NCBI RefSeq assembly: GCF_000153465.1
Contig: NZ_CH672387.1
Span: 521,160 to 585,159, forward strand
Direction: 5' to 3'
Source: Aurantimonas manganoxydans SI85-9A1
GTDB lineage: Bacteria; Pseudomonadota; Alphaproteobacteria; Rhizobiales; Rhizobiaceae
DNA length: 64,000 bases
Part shown: piece after piece, positions 8,866-19,384 of the stretch
How positions within the stretch are numbered: position 1 is the first letter of the stretch
Layout: the number at the start of each line of letters is the position of its first letter
Program-made: the position numbers and the translations under genes
Notes under the pieces: generated by a model
The model's database searches: none
Told to the model about the DNA's origin: nothing
What the model saw: the letters and a program-made list of their open reading frames with translations, nothing else

Positions 8866-10802
8866 CAGAAGGCCTGTCCGATTCCGGCGTAGAACTGGAA
8901 GCTGGCGTCGCGCGGGCCCGGATCGAGCGGCACCGCGACGTCGACGCGGATCGGCCCGAAGCTGGTCAGGTAGCGCAGGCCGACGCCGGCGCCGAGCTTG
9001 AATTCGTTGAAGTCGGGCACGAGGTCGTCCGACACCGTGCCGCCGTCGACAAAAGGCACGATCTGGATTTTGTCGGTCACCGCGACGCGGGCTTCGAGCG
9101 ATGCCTCGAACAGCGACAGGCCGCCGGTCGGCGTGTCGGTGAAGTCGGGATTAAAGCCGCTGCCGGCGGGAACGCTGGACGGATAATAGGGGCCGATCGA
9201 CTGGAATTCGTAGCCGCGGACCGAGCCGCCGCCGCCGGCAAAGAAGCGCCGGTCGTTGGGCACTTCGCCAAGATCGGCGCCGAAGATGGTGCCGTAGCCG
9301 ACGCGGCCGGCGAGAACGAGCTTGTCGTCCTGGGTCAGCGACAGGTAGCTCGACGCATCGACGCGCGTCTTCACGAAGGCGGCGCCGTCGTCGACATTGT
9401 AGGTCGGCTCGGCAAAGGCCTTGGCGAAGATGCCCTCGGTGGGGTTCAGCTCGTTGTCGCGGCTGTCGAAGGTATAAGTGACCGGCACCGAGGCGAGGAG
9501 ATAGTCCCGCTCGCCGAGGAAGTCGCCGATGGTCTCGTATTCGCCGCGCACCGTGGCGCTCAGCTTCTGCTGCTCGTCGATCTTGTATTCGACGCCGCTG
9601 GTGACGGCGACGAATTCGCGGTCATAGGCCAGCGGCTGCTGCCGGCCGGCCTCGATCGAGCCGATATAGACCGAATCGGGACCCAGCACGCCGGGCTTCT
9701 TGAACACGAGCGAGGTGGCATAGTCCGGGCCGCTGATCTCGCGGGCCTCGTCGCTGATGACGGTGGCGCCGATGCGCGAGATCGAGGCGTCGAGGCGGAT
9801 CGATTCGGCCCGGCCGAAGAGATTGCGATAGCCGACATAACCGGAGGCGCCGGCGCCCTCGGTGTTGGAATAGGTGGCGCCGAGGCCGTAGAAGCCGAAT
9901 TTGCGCTCGGCCACCTCGACCTGCACCGGCAGGGTCCCGTCGGCGGCCTGGGCCGCGCCGGGCTTCACCGTCACGCTGGAGAACACGCCGAGTTCGACGA
10001 GGCGCTTGCGGGCCGCGGCCAGTTCGTCGGGCGAGAAGACCTCGCCAGCCTTCACCCCGGCCATGTAGGCGACGAAGCCGGGATCGACATCGGTGGTGCC
10101 GTCCACCCAGGTCTCGCCGAAGGGGACGACATCGCCGGGCGACACGTCGAGGGAATAGTCCAGCTCGTCGGTCGCGGCGTCCGCCACGGTCTCGCGGCCG
10201 GTGACGGCGACGAAGGGGCGGCCCTGGTTGCGCAGATCGCGCAGGAGCTTCGCCTCGCCTTCGAGGACATCGACGGAGTTCGCCGAGCCGCCGCGCACCA
10301 GGCCGTATTCGGCCGGATCGACGGGCAGGCCGCCGGTGGAGATCGCCACGCGGCCGAGTTCGTAGACCGGGCCGGGCGTCACGCGGATCGTGACCGGCAC
10401 GGGGCGCGAGGTGTCGAATTTCGTGTCCGGCGGCAGGTCGGCGAGGTTGCGGCCCTCGATGAAGATGTCGACGAGGCCGTCATAGCGGGCGTTCTCGTAG
10501 AGCGTCGCGACGAGGCGCTTGCGGTCGGTCTTCGCCTTGGCGATCAGGCCGAGCGAGCCGGAGACCGGATCGCTGGCATCGGAGACCAGGACCGAGGCAT
10601 CGTTCAACGCGGTCTCGATGTCGCCGTCGGCGGTCACGCCCGGCGCGAGCGACAGGGATGCCGTGTAGGAGATCGGGTTGATGATGTCGGTGGCGGCGTC
10701 GGTCTCGTCCTCGAAGAACTTGAATCCGAAGATCTCGAAGGCCGCGGCGCGGTGCGGAGCCGCCATCACGAGCACCGCCGCGAGGGCAGCGTGTGCAAGC
10801 AT
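8865..10802 (-). CDS. tamA: Outer-membrane autotransporter/BamA-family assembly factor TamA
   Basis: An Omp85-family outer-membrane protein of about 645 residues, the partner of TamB. Seen directly: a signal peptide (MLAHAALAAVLVMAAPHRAAA), POTRA-like periplasmic domains over roughly the first 330 residues, then a 16-strand-type beta-barrel domain with the FFAGGGGSVRGYEF motif typical of the family and a final Phe (GIGQAF). The frame is open upstream to 11066, but residues before Met 10802 do not look like an exported protein. No clear ribosome site precedes 10802, so a start a few codons upstream (for example a TTG adding a basic stretch) is possible. It is first in a tamA-tamB operon; the divergent cox genes lie 0.5 kb away. 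Confidence 0.9.
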   Translation of the reverse strand: MLAHAALAAVLVMAAPHRAAAFEIFGFKFFEDETDAATDIINPISYTASLSLAPGVTADGDIETALNDASVLVSDASDPVSGSLGLIAKAKTDRKRLVATLYENARYDGLVDIFIEGRNLADLPPDTKFDTSRPVPVTIRVTPGPVYELGRVAISTGGLPVDPAEYGLVRGGSANSVDVLEGEAKLLRDLRNQGRPFVAVTGRETVADAATDELDYSLDVSPGDVVPFGETWVDGTTDVDPGFVAYMAGVKAGEVFSPDELAAARKRLVELGVFSSVTVKPGAAQAADGTLPVQVEVAERKFGFYGLGATYSNTEGAGASGYVGYRNLFGRAESIRLDASISRIGATVISDEAREISGPDYATSLVFKKPGVLGPDSVYIGSIEAGRQQPLAYDREFVAVTSGVEYKIDEQQKLSATVRGEYETIGDFLGERDYLLASVPVTYTFDSRDNELNPTEGIFAKAFAEPTYNVDDGAAFVKTRVDASSYLSLTQDDKLVLAGRVGYGTIFGADLGEVPNDRRFFAGGGGSVRGYEFQSIGPYYPSSVPAGSGFNPDFTDTPTGGLSLFEASLEARVAVTDKIQIVPFVDGGTVSDDLVPDFNEFKLGAGVGLRYLTSFGPIRVDVAVPLDPGPRDASFQFYAGIGQAF

Positions 10803-11326
10803 GTGGCTGGTGTGGAACCGATACCGCAAAGACGCCAGTTTCCCGTTGACCGCATTGACCGTTGGAGCGGCACCCGAAGCTGGCTTCACGATGTCCAGTG
10901 ACGGCGCGCGGAAGGCTGCCGCGACCCCTCCTTGGGCTGGCGGCCAGCATGCTGGGATTTGATGAAATAACAACCTACTGGCGGGGATATTTCGTCCAGT
11001 GACGTTAACGTGTAGCTGATTTCCGCCCGTCCCGTGCCGCCGGGGACACACCTGTCGGAGCGACATTGCGACGCTTGGCCGCGAGGTCGGGGGGCGGATG
11101 ATTTGAACGGCAGGCGGCGGCCTCTCCGCGCCGGTGGTTCCGGCTGCAACCAGACCCGCGCCGGCGACGCCGTACCATGGAACGATTCTGAAAAGCGCTT
11201 GAAGCGATCCCCGTCAAAGGGCAAGCTCGCGCCGGAGCCGCGGCGTGGGTAGTCGACGCCGCGCAGACATCCGCCCGTTCGGCAGCGATGCGGGACGATG
11301 CGATCAGACCCCCGGGGAGGATATCG
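10803..11326. other. Divergent intergenic region between tamA and coxS
   Basis: About 520 bases with no convincing gene; several apparent frames are antisense extensions. It is locally AT-richer around 10965-11010 and contains a 10-base palindrome ACGTTAACGT at 11002-11011, a possible regulator site. It must hold the promoters for tamAB (leftward) and coxSLM (rightward), but I cannot place -35/-10 boxes with confidence. Confidence 0.5.
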
Positions 11327-11815
<489 letters not shown>

Positions 11816-11909
11816 GGAGGCAGGGCGGCCTTCGGGTCGCCACCGATCAGGGCGGCCGCAGCGATCCCGATGGTGATCCCGGCCCCCAGCGAAAATTGGG
11901 AGGTTTTCT

Positions 11910-14255
11910 ATGGGTATCGAAGGCATCGGCGCAAAGGTTCTGCGCAAGGAGGATCGCCGGTTCATCACCGGGCGTGGCCGCTATGTCGACGACATGGTCG
12001 TGCCGGGCATGAAATACGCGGCGTTCGTGCGCTCCCCCCATGCCCATGCGACGATCGCCGGGATCGACATGGAGGAGGCCAAGGGAATGCCGGGCGTCAT
12101 CGGCATCCTGACCGGCGAGCAGTTGCAGGGCGACGGCATTGGCAATCTGATCTGCGGCTGGGCCGTGTCCTCCAAGGACGGCACGCCGATGAAGATGGGC
12201 GCCTGGCCGGCGCTGGCGGTGGAGAAGGTCCGCCATGTGGGCCAGGCCGTCGCGGTGGTCGTCGCCGAAACCCAGATGCAGGCGCGCGACGCGGCCGAAG
12301 CGGTGATGGTCGATTATGACGAGCTGCCGGCCGTGGTCAGCGCCGTCGAGGCGCTGAAGGATGGCGCGCCGCAACTCCATCCGGAAGCCGAGAACAACCT
12401 GATCTTCGACTGGGAGCTGGGCGACAAGGGCGCGACCGACGCGGCCTTCACCAATGCCGCGCACGTCACCAGGCTGCATATCGTCAACAACCGGCTGGTG
12501 CCGAACCCGATGGAGCCGCGCGCGGCACTCGGCCATTACGACGCCGCCGACGATCACTACACCTGCTGGACCACCTCGCAGAACCCGCATGTCGCCCGGC
12601 TGGTGATGAGCGCCTTCTACAACGTCGCGCCGGAGCACAAGCTGCGGGTGATCGCGCCGGATGTGGGCGGCGGCTTCGGCTCGAAGATCTACATCTATCC
12701 CGAAGAGATCGTCTGCCTGTGGGCGTCCAAGCGCACCGGCGTCCCGGTGAAATGGACGTCCGACCGCACCGAGGCGTTCCTGACCGACGCCCATGGCCGC
12801 GACCACGTGACCGAAGTCGAGATGGCGCTGGACGCCGACAACAAGATCCTCGGCCTCAAGGTCGACACGGTGGCCAATCTGGGCGCCTACATGTCGTTGT
12901 TCTCGTCGGCGACCCCGACCTATCTCTACGCGACGCTCCTGTCGGGCCAGTACGACATCCCGGCGATCCACGCCAATGTCAGGGCGGTCTACACCAACAC
13001 CGTGCCGGTGGACGCCTATCGCGGCGCCGGCCGGCCCGAAGCGACCTACGTCATCGAGCGGACCATGGAGACGGCGGCGCGCGAGCTCGGCGTCTCGCCG
13101 GCGGAACTGCGCCGCAAGAACTTCATCCGCTCCTTCCCGCACCAGACGCCGGTCATCATGGCCTATGACGCCGGCGATTTCGACGCGACGCTGGATGCCG
13201 GCATGCAGGCGGCGGACGTCGCCGGCTTCGAGGCCCGCCGGGCCGAGGCCCAGTCCCGCGGCAAGCTGCGCGGCCTCGGCATGAGCTGCTACATCGAGGC
13301 CTGCGGCATCGCGCCGTCCAAGGCGGTGGGCTCGCTCGGCGCCGGCGTCGGCCTGTGGGAATCGGCCGAGGTCCGGGTCAATCCGGTCGGCACGATCGAG
13401 ATCCTCACCGGCTCGCACAGCCACGGCCAGGGTCACGAGACGACCTTCGCCCAGCTCGTCGCCGAGCGTTTCGGCCTGCCGGTCGACAACGTCCAGGTGA
13501 TCCATGGCGACACCGACAAGGTGCAGTTCGGCATGGGCACCTACGGCTCGCGCTCCGGCGCGGTCGGCATGTCGGCGATCCACAAGGCGCTCGACAAGGT
13601 CGAGGCCAAGGCCAAGAAGATCGCCGCGCATCTGCTGGAAGCCGACGAGGGCGACATCGTCATCGAGAATGGCGAGGTGAAGGTCGCGGGCACCGACAAG
13701 TCGCTCGGCTGGCACGAGGTCTGTCTCGGCGCCTACACCGGCCACAATCTGCCGGACGGCATGGAGCCGGGCCTGAAGGAAGGCGCGTTCTACGATCCGA
13801 CCAACTTCACCTTCCCGGCCGGCTGCTACATCTGCGAGGTCGAGGTGGATCCGGAGACCGGCACCACCCAGATCGTGCAGTTCGTCGCCGCCGACGATTT
13901 CGGCCGGGTGATCAACCCGATGATCGTCGAGGGGCAGGTGCATGGCGGCCTCGCCCAGGGCATCGGCCAGGCACTCCTGGAAGGCGCCCATTACGACGAG
14001 ACCGGCCAGCTCGTGACCGCGTCCTACATGGACTACGCCATGCCGCGGGCCTGGGACCTGCCGATGTTCGACGTGTCGACCAACGAGACGCTCTGCCCCG
14101 GCAATCCGCTCGGCATGAAGGGCTGCGGCGAGGCGGGGGCGATCGGTTCGCCGCCGGCCGTCATCAACGCCATCACCGACGCCATCGGCAACAACGACCT
14201 GACCATGCCGGCGACGCCGCAGAAAGTGTGGCGCGCCATCCACGCCGTCACCTGA
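11910..14255 (+). CDS. coxL: Form II carbon-monoxide dehydrogenase, large molybdopterin subunit
   Basis: A 781-residue catalytic subunit that binds molybdopterin cytosine dinucleotide and hydroxylates or oxidises the substrate (CO to CO2 in true CODH). The active-site loop at about residues 369-375 reads AYRGAGR, the signature of form II, instead of the AYXCSFR loop with the Cu-binding Cys of form I enzymes. The conserved terminal Glu lies in [14 protein letters not shown] near the C-terminus. Form II members have been shown or suggested to oxidise CO slowly in some Proteobacteria, but others may act on aldehydes or other small molecules. It is separated from coxS by 94 bases and is followed by coxM. 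No copper-insertion or coxDEF maturation genes are present in the window. Confidence 0.92.
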   Translation: MGIEGIGAKVLRKEDRRFITGRGRYVDDMVVPGMKYAAFVRSPHAHATIAGIDMEEAKGMPGVIGILTGEQLQGDGIGNLICGWAVSSKDGTPMKMGAWPALAVEKVRHVGQAVAVVVAETQMQARDAAEAVMVDYDELPAVVSAVEALKDGAPQLHPEAENNLIFDWELGDKGATDAAFTNAAHVTRLHIVNNRLVPNPMEPRAALGHYDAADDHYTCWTTSQNPHVARLVMSAFYNVAPEHKLRVIAPDVGGGFGSKIYIYPEEIVCLWASKRTGVPVKWTSDRTEAFLTDAHGRDHVTEVEMALDADNKILGLKVDTVANLGAYMSLFSSATPTYLYATLLSGQYDIPAIHANVRAVYTNTVPVDAYRGAGRPEATYVIERTMETAARELGVSPAELRRKNFIRSFPHQTPVIMAYDAGDFDATLDAGMQAADVAGFEARRAEAQSRGKLRGLGMSCYIEACGIAPSKAVGSLGAGVGLWESAEVRVNPVGTIEILTGSHSHGQGHETTFAQLVAERFGLPVDNVQVIHGDTDKVQFGMGTYGSRSGAVGMSAIHKALDKVEAKAKKIAAHLLEADEGDIVIENGEVKVAGTDKSLGWHEVCLGAYTGHNLPDGMEPGLKEGAFYDPTNFTFPAGCYICEVEVDPETGTTQIVQFVAADDFGRVINPMIVEGQVHGGLAQGIGQALLEGAHYDETGQLVTASYMDYAMPRAWDLPMFDVSTNETLCPGNPLGMKGCGEAGAIGSPPAVINAITDAIGNNDLTMPATPQKVWRAIHAVT

Positions 14256-14391
14256 CGGCGGCCTGATCGTCCGGCGGCCACAGACCGGCCGCCGGCAGCG
14301 TTCCGGGACCTCTGGTCCCATCGAGACAGCCGCGCCGCGCGGCCCGCGCCTGAACAGGACAGGCGCGACCCGGCGCCAAGGGAGACCTGAG

Positions 14392-15198
14392 ATGTACGAG
14401 ACCACCTATCATCGCCCCTCGACCCTCGACGAGGCCGTCCGGCTGGTCGGCGACAGCGGCGGGGAGGGCAAGTTCCTTTCCGGCGGCATGACGCTGATCC
14501 CCACCATGAAGCAGCGTCTTGCCGCGCCGACGGCGCTGGTCGATCTGCGCCATGTCGCCGAGCTCAAGGGCATCAGCGTCGAGGGCCGCTCGATCCGCAT
14601 CGGCGGCGGCACGACCCATGCCGAGATCGCCGCCCATGAGGGCATCAAGTCGACCTGTCCGGGCTTTGCCTCGCTGGCCGGATTGATCGGCGACATCGCC
14701 GTGCGCCACATGGGCACGATCGGCGGCTCGGTCGCCAATTACGATCCGGCCGCCGATTATCCGGCTGCCCTGAAGGCGATGGGCGCCACGATCCATACGT
14801 CGAAGCGCGAGATGCCGGCGGACTCGTTCTTCGTCAGCCTGTTCGAGACGGCGCTGGAAGAGGACGAGATCGTGACCGCGGTGTCCTTCGAGGCGCCGGA
14901 CCAGTGCGGCTACGAGAAATTCCGCAACCCGGCCTCGCGCTACGCCATGTGCGGCGTCTTCGTCGCCAAGCGGGGCGATGGCGTGAAGGTCGGCGTCACC
15001 GGCGCGGGCTCGAACGGCACGTTCCGCTGGGAAGCCGCCGAGCAGGCGCTGTCGGCGAATTTCGACGGCTCCGCCATCGAGGGGCTGTCGGTCGATCCGA
15101 GCGACATGCTGGCCGATCTGCACGGCTCGTCGGATTATCGCGCCAACCTCGTCAAGGTCGTCACCAAGCGCGCGGTCGCCAAGGCGCAGTCGCACTAG
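14392..15198 (+). CDS. coxM: Form II carbon-monoxide dehydrogenase, FAD-binding medium subunit
   Basis: A 268-residue flavoprotein subunit that passes electrons from the CoxS clusters to quinone or another acceptor. It has the FAD-pyrophosphate motifs of the family, [12 protein letters not shown] ([17 protein letters not shown]) near residues 27-42 and [18 protein letters not shown] near residues 105-123. It is third in the coxSLM operon, 136 bases after coxL, and is followed by a strong terminator. Length is slightly short of the usual 280-290 residues but no domain is missing. Confidence 0.92.
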   Translation: MYETTYHRPSTLDEAVRLVGDSGGEGKFLSGGMTLIPTMKQRLAAPTALVDLRHVAELKGISVEGRSIRIGGGTTHAEIAAHEGIKSTCPGFASLAGLIGDIAVRHMGTIGGSVANYDPAADYPAALKAMGATIHTSKREMPADSFFVSLFETALEEDEIVTAVSFEAPDQCGYEKFRNPASRYAMCGVFVAKRGDGVKVGVTGAGSNGTFRWEAAEQALSANFDGSAIEGLSVDPSDMLADLHGSSDYRANLVKVVTKRAVAKAQSH

Positions 15199-15223
15199 GC
15201 TTCGGCAAGGCTTTCATGCTGCG

Positions 15224-15254
15224 ACGGCCGGGTTTCAGCCCGGCCGTTTTCGTT
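15224..15254 (+). terminator. Rho-independent terminator of coxSLM
   Basis: A 9-pair GC stem (ACGGCCGGG at 15224-15232 with CCCGGCCGT at 15239-15247) and a 6-base loop are followed by TTTTCGTTT. It sits 26 bases after the coxM stop. Confidence 0.85.
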
Positions 15255-15406
15255 TGTGGCCTCCCGCGGGATGGAGCCCCGCATCTGGCGCAGTCCGAAG
15301 CGCCTGGGCGATCAAATGGCCGCGGCGACCACCTGCGACAGCCTGTAGCAGGGCAATCCGGCCGCGACCGCTCGCAGGAACATTCCGAGAACCCTATACA
15401 GGTGGG

Positions 15407-16651
15407 ATGGCCAAGACCACGCTCATCGACAAGCTGGCGATCCTTTCGGACGCCGCCAAATACGACGCCTCCTGCGCGTCCAGCGGCTCGACCCGCCGCG
15501 ACTCGGCAAAGTCCGGCGGCATCGGCTCGACCGAGGGCTCGGGCATCTGCCATGCCTACGCCCCGGACGGGCGCTGCATCTCGCTGCTCAAGATCCTGAT
15601 GACGAATTTCTGCGTCTATGACTGCGTCTATTGCGTCAATCGCTCGTCGTCGAACGTGCCGCGGGCGCGCTTTTCGGTGCAGGAGGTCGTCGACCTGACG
15701 ATGTCCTTCTACCGGCGCAACTACATCGAGGGGCTGTTTCTCTCCTCCGGCATCATCCGCAGCTCCGACTACACGATGGAGGAGATGGTGCGGATCGCCC
15801 GCAAGCTGCGGCTGGAAGAGAATTTCCGCGGCTACATCCATCTGAAGACGATCCCCGACGCCGCGCCGGCGCTGATCGAGGAGGCGGGGCTGTTCGCCGA
15901 TCGCCTGTCGATCAACATCGAACTGCCGACCGACGTGACGCTGGAAGCCTTCGCGCCGGAAAAGAACCCGCGCGACATCCGCCGGTCGATGGGGCATCTG
16001 CGCGCCAAGATCGAGGAGCACAAGGGCGAGAAACGCGACCGGGCCAAGCCGAAGCGCTTTACGCCCGGCGGCCAGTCGACCCAGATGATCATCGGCGCCG
16101 ACGGATCAAGCGACGACGCGATCCTCGGCCGGTCGGAGAATCTCTACGGCAATTATCACCTGAAGCGGGTCTATTACTCGGCCTTCTCGCCGATCCCCGA
16201 CGCGTCGAGCCGGTTGCCGCTCTCCAAGCCGCCGCTGATGCGCGAGCACCGGCTCTACCAGGCCGACTGGCTGATGCGTTTCTACGGCTTCGACCGCGGC
16301 GAGATCGTCGCGGGCGGCGACGGCGGCATGCTGGATCTGGCAATCGACCCGAAGCTTGCCTGGGCACTGAAGCATCGCGAGCGGTTTCCCGTCAACGTCA
16401 ACCGCGCCGACCGCGAGATGCTGTTGCGGGTGCCGGGCCTTGGTACGCGGGCGGTGAACCGCATCCTGTCGACGCGGCGGCATCGCAGCCTGCGCCTCGA
16501 CGACGTGGCGCGGCTCTGCCAGTCGGTGGACAAGGTGCGGCCGTTCATCGAGGCGCTCGACTGGTCGCCGGGGGCGGCGACGGACAGCGCCGGCCTGCGC
16601 GAACGCTTCGTGCCGAAGGTGCAGCGGACGGCCCAGCTCGAACTGTTCTGA
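15407..16651 (+). CDS. Putative DNA modification/repair radical SAM protein
   Basis: A 414-residue radical S-adenosylmethionine enzyme. The cluster-binding CxxxCxxC motif is CVYDCVYC (Cys 69, 73, 76). The C-terminus carries a helix-hairpin-helix-like segment (VNVNRADREMLLRVPGLGTRAVNRIL), typical of DNA-binding proteins. The family is repeatedly found beside a DUF4130-uracil-DNA glycosylase fusion, as here, and is annotated as a probable DNA modification or repair enzyme; no reaction is established to my knowledge. The start at 15407 follows GGTGG and begins the conserved MAKTTLIDKLAILSDAAKYD segment. The frame is open upstream but lacks family-like sequence. The gap to the next gene is 66 bases, so they are likely co-transcribed. 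Confidence 0.88.
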   Translation: MAKTTLIDKLAILSDAAKYDASCASSGSTRRDSAKSGGIGSTEGSGICHAYAPDGRCISLLKILMTNFCVYDCVYCVNRSSSNVPRARFSVQEVVDLTMSFYRRNYIEGLFLSSGIIRSSDYTMEEMVRIARKLRLEENFRGYIHLKTIPDAAPALIEEAGLFADRLSINIELPTDVTLEAFAPEKNPRDIRRSMGHLRAKIEEHKGEKRDRAKPKRFTPGGQSTQMIIGADGSSDDAILGRSENLYGNYHLKRVYYSAFSPIPDASSRLPLSKPPLMREHRLYQADWLMRFYGFDRGEIVAGGDGGMLDLAIDPKLAWALKHRERFPVNVNRADREMLLRVPGLGTRAVNRILSTRRHRSLRLDDVARLCQSVDKVRPFIEALDWSPGAATDSAGLRERFVPKVQRTAQLELF

Positions 16652-16717
16652 GCGCCGGGCTCATGCTGGTCGCCGGCCGTCGAGCTGCGGGGTCTCGGCG
16701 GGAACCGGCGCACCGCC

Positions 16718-18220
16718 ATGCAGGTTCTACTCCGTCCCGCTGGCGAGCCCGATCCCATGTATGTTGCGCGTCTTTCCTTCTCCGCCGATTTCGACGCGTG
16801 GCGCCAGGCGGCGCGTACGGCGCTGGCGCTCGGCGTGCCGCCGGAGGAGATGAGCTTCACGGTCGGTGACGAAACCGCCGGCCTGTTCGCCGAGCCGCTG
16901 CCGCCGGCACCCGCCGAAGCGCCGCAGCCGACGGTGCCCAAAGCGTTTCCCGAACTGGCAGCCAAGCTGGTCTGCCACGCCGATGCCGACCGCTTCGTCT
17001 TCGCCTATCGCCTGCTGTGGCGCCTGCAGCGGGAAAAGAAGCTGCTGGAGATCGCGTCGGACCCGGACATCCTGCGCGCCACCGAGATGGAAAAGGCAGT
17101 CCGCCGCGACAGCCACAAGATGAAGGCCTTCGTCCGCTTTCGGGAGATCGAGGACGACGAAGGCCGCCGCCACTACGTCGCCTGGTTCGAGCCGTTCCAC
17201 CATATCGTCGAACACACTGCGCCGTTCTTCGCCCGGCGCTTTGCCGGGATGGTCTGGACCATCCTGACGCCGGAGCGCAGCGCGCATTGGGACGGAAGCG
17301 AACTGACCTTGCTGCCCGGCGCTACCAGGGACATGCGGCCGGAGGGCGACGACATGGAAGCCCTGTGGCTCACCTACTACGCCTCGATCTTCAACCCGGC
17401 GCGGCTGAAGGTGAACGCCATGCGCGCCGAGATGCCGAAGAAATACTGGGCGAACATGCCTGAGACGGCGCTGATCAAGCCGCTGATCGCCGGTGCCGAG
17501 GCGGCCTCGCGGCGGATGATCGAGACTGCGCCGACCCTGCCGAGCCTGCGGCACGAACGCCAGAAGGAGCGTGACATGGCACGAGAGCCCGATCTGATGG
17601 CGCGGACGTCGGACGCGCGCCCGACATCGATCGCTGCCGCGCGCGAGGCGGCCAGCCATTGCCGCGCCTGCCCGCTCTGGGAGCCGGCGACCCAGACCGT
17701 GTTCGGGCGCGGCCCGGAAGATGCGCCGGTCATCTTCGTCGGCGAGCAGCCGGGCGACCAGGAGGACATTGCTGGCGAGCCCTTCATCGGGCCGGCGGGC
17801 AAGGTGTTCGACGCGGCGCTGGGCGAGGCGGGGATCGACCGCAGCCGCGCCTATGTCACCAATGCGGTGAAGCACTTCAAGTTCGCGCCGCGCGGCAAGC
17901 GGCGCATCCACGCCAAGCCGAATGGCGGCGAGGTGCGGGCTTGCCGCTGGTGGCTGGATATCGAGCGCGAGCTGATCCGACCCAAGCTGATCGTGGCGCT
18001 CGGCGCGACGGCGGCGTCGGCCGTCCTCGGCAAGACGGTGACGATCCGGGACGCGCGGTCGACGCTGATCGATCTCGACGAGGGGACGCGGGCGCTGGTA
18101 ACCGTGCACCCGTCCTATATCCTGCGGCTGCCCGACAAGGTGACGCAGGACCGCGAGCGCCGCGCCTTCCATGCGGACATGGCGCTGGTGCTCCAGACCG
18201 TGCCGGAACTGGCAGTCTGA
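16718..18220 (+). CDS. udgX: DUF4130-UdgX fusion, uracil-DNA-binding/crosslinking protein
   Basis: A 500-residue two-domain protein. Residues about 1-280 are a DUF4130-type domain found beside radical SAM partners. Residues about 300-500 are a family 4-like uracil-DNA glycosylase domain with Fe-S cysteines (CRACPLW near 315-318), the GEQPGDQED and PFIGPAGKVFD motifs, and the KRRIH loop (residues 394-398). In mycobacterial UdgX the His of that loop forms a covalent bond with the uracil-derived abasic site, so this protein may trap uracil-containing DNA instead of simply excising uracil. The ATG at 16718 is taken; Met 16757 fits the family start equally well. The stop abuts the stop of the convergent DUF2474 gene with no gap. 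Confidence 0.88.
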   Translation: MQVLLRPAGEPDPMYVARLSFSADFDAWRQAARTALALGVPPEEMSFTVGDETAGLFAEPLPPAPAEAPQPTVPKAFPELAAKLVCHADADRFVFAYRLLWRLQREKKLLEIASDPDILRATEMEKAVRRDSHKMKAFVRFREIEDDEGRRHYVAWFEPFHHIVEHTAPFFARRFAGMVWTILTPERSAHWDGSELTLLPGATRDMRPEGDDMEALWLTYYASIFNPARLKVNAMRAEMPKKYWANMPETALIKPLIAGAEAASRRMIETAPTLPSLRHERQKERDMAREPDLMARTSDARPTSIAAAREAASHCRACPLWEPATQTVFGRGPEDAPVIFVGEQPGDQEDIAGEPFIGPAGKVFDAALGEAGIDRSRAYVTNAVKHFKFAPRGKRRIHAKPNGGEVRACRWWLDIERELIRPKLIVALGATAASAVLGKTVTIRDARSTLIDLDEGTRALVTVHPSYILRLPDKVTQDRERRAFHADMALVLQTVPELAV

Positions 18221-18373
18221 TCAGCCGATCAGGACGAGACGGATGCCGTAGCCGATCGTGGCGACGGCGGCGACGCCGCCGAGCCATAAGAGCGCGAACC
18301 AGCCGAGCCGGCTTTTCAGGCTACCCGGAGCCTCGTCCCTGGTCGCCGGGCGGTCGCCGTGCCGCGCCGTCAA
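18221..18373 (-). CDS. DUF2474 small membrane protein associated with cytochrome bd oxidase
   Basis: A 50-residue protein with one transmembrane helix (LGWFALLWLGGVAAVATIGYG) after a basic N-terminus, a form typical of DUF2474 proteins encoded just after cydB. By analogy with CydX it may be an accessory subunit that stabilises the bd oxidase. The only suitable start is TTG at 18373, whose TTG overlaps the cydB stop (TTGA); a GAGGGG ribosome site lies about 8 bases upstream inside cydB. It is easily missed because of its size and start codon. The oxidase-subunit role is inferred from family and position. Confidence 0.75.
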   Translation of the reverse strand: MTARHGDRPATRDEAPGSLKSRLGWFALLWLGGVAAVATIGYGIRLVLIG

Positions 18374-19371
18374 TGGTGATACCCCTCGCCCTCGCGGACC
18401 TTGCCGCGGAAGACCCAGTAGGAATAGGCGGTGTAGGCGAGGATCAGCGGGATCAGCACCGATGCGCCGACCAGCAGGAACATCAGCGAGGAATCCGGTG
18501 CTGCCGCTTCCCAGATGGTGACGTGCGGCGGGATGATGTCGGGATAGAAGGTGATCCCCAGCCCCGCGAAGGACAGGACGAAGATCGCCAGCGCCGACAG
18601 GAACGGCCGGATTTCCTTGCCGGTCGCCAGCGACTGGAACAGGCTGAAGGTGGCGAGTGCGACAAGGATCGGCACCGGCGCCACATAGAAGATCTGCGGG
18701 AAGGTGAACCAGCGCAGATAGAACTCGTCCTCCATGAACGGCATCCACAGACTGACCACGCCGATCAGGACCATGGTGCCGATCGCCGAGATCCAGGCGT
18801 AGCGGCGGGCAATGTCATGCAGTTCGCCCTCGGTCTTCATGACCAGCCAGGTGGCGCCCAGAAGCGCGTAGCCAACCACGACGGCAACGCCGGTCATCAG
18901 CGAGAAGGGCGTCATCCAGTCGAACCAGCCGCCGGCATAGGCGCGCCCCTCGATGTCGATGCCCTGCACCAGCGTGCCGAGGGCGATGCCCTGGCTGAAG
19001 GCGGCGACGATCGAGCCGACGAAGAACGACACGTCCCACATCCAGCGGCCGCGCACGGTCTTGAAGCGGAACTCGAAGGCCACACCCCGGAAGATCAGTG
19101 CCAGAAGCATGGCGATAAGCGGCGCGTAGATCGCCGGCATGATGATCGCGTAGGCCAGCGGGAAGACCGCGAACAGGCCGCCGCCGCCCAGCACCAGCCA
19201 GGTTTCGTTGCCGTCCCAGATCGGCGCCACCGTGTTCATGGCGGTGTCGCGGTTCTCGTGCCGGCCCAGCAGCGGGAACAGGATGCCGGTGCCCAGATCG
19301 AAGCCGTCGAGAATGACATAGGCAATCACCGCGAAGGCGATGATGAAGGCCCAGAGTACAGCGAGATCCAT
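18370..19371 (-). CDS. cydB: Cytochrome bd ubiquinol oxidase subunit II
   Basis: A 333-residue polytopic inner-membrane protein with 8-9 predicted helices, the second subunit of the bd-type terminal oxidase that reduces O2 with quinol electrons without pumping protons. The N-terminal LAVLWAFIIAFAVIAYVILDGFDLG and the GNETWLVLGGGGLFAVFP segment are family hallmarks. It starts 13 bases after the cydA stop and its end overlaps the DUF2474 start, so the three form one operon. The partner is of the short Q-loop (cyanide-insensitive oxidase) class. Confidence 0.93.
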   Translation of the reverse strand: MDLAVLWAFIIAFAVIAYVILDGFDLGTGILFPLLGRHENRDTAMNTVAPIWDGNETWLVLGGGGLFAVFPLAYAIIMPAIYAPLIAMLLALIFRGVAFEFRFKTVRGRWMWDVSFFVGSIVAAFSQGIALGTLVQGIDIEGRAYAGGWFDWMTPFSLMTGVAVVVGYALLGATWLVMKTEGELHDIARRYAWISAIGTMVLIGVVSLWMPFMEDEFYLRWFTFPQIFYVAPVPILVALATFSLFQSLATGKEIRPFLSALAIFVLSFAGLGITFYPDIIPPHVTIWEAAAPDSSLMFLLVGASVLIPLILAYTAYSYWVFRGKVREGEGYHH

Positions 19372-19384
19372 CTGCGTCGGCCTC

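Noticed and set aside
3355..8892. A 1845-codon open frame antisense to tamB
   Set aside because: It mirrors tamB over its whole length, has a His/Arg/Gly-rich composition with no domain, and arises from high GC3 plus the tandem repeats keeping stops out of the opposite frame.
11171..11200. GGAAC at 11175 upstream of coxS as an EcfG promoter
   Set aside because: No CGTT occurs at 16-17 bases downstream.
11847..14405. An 852-codon open frame antisense to coxL
   Set aside because: coxL is certain from its motifs; the antisense frame has no recognisable domain and typical shadow composition.
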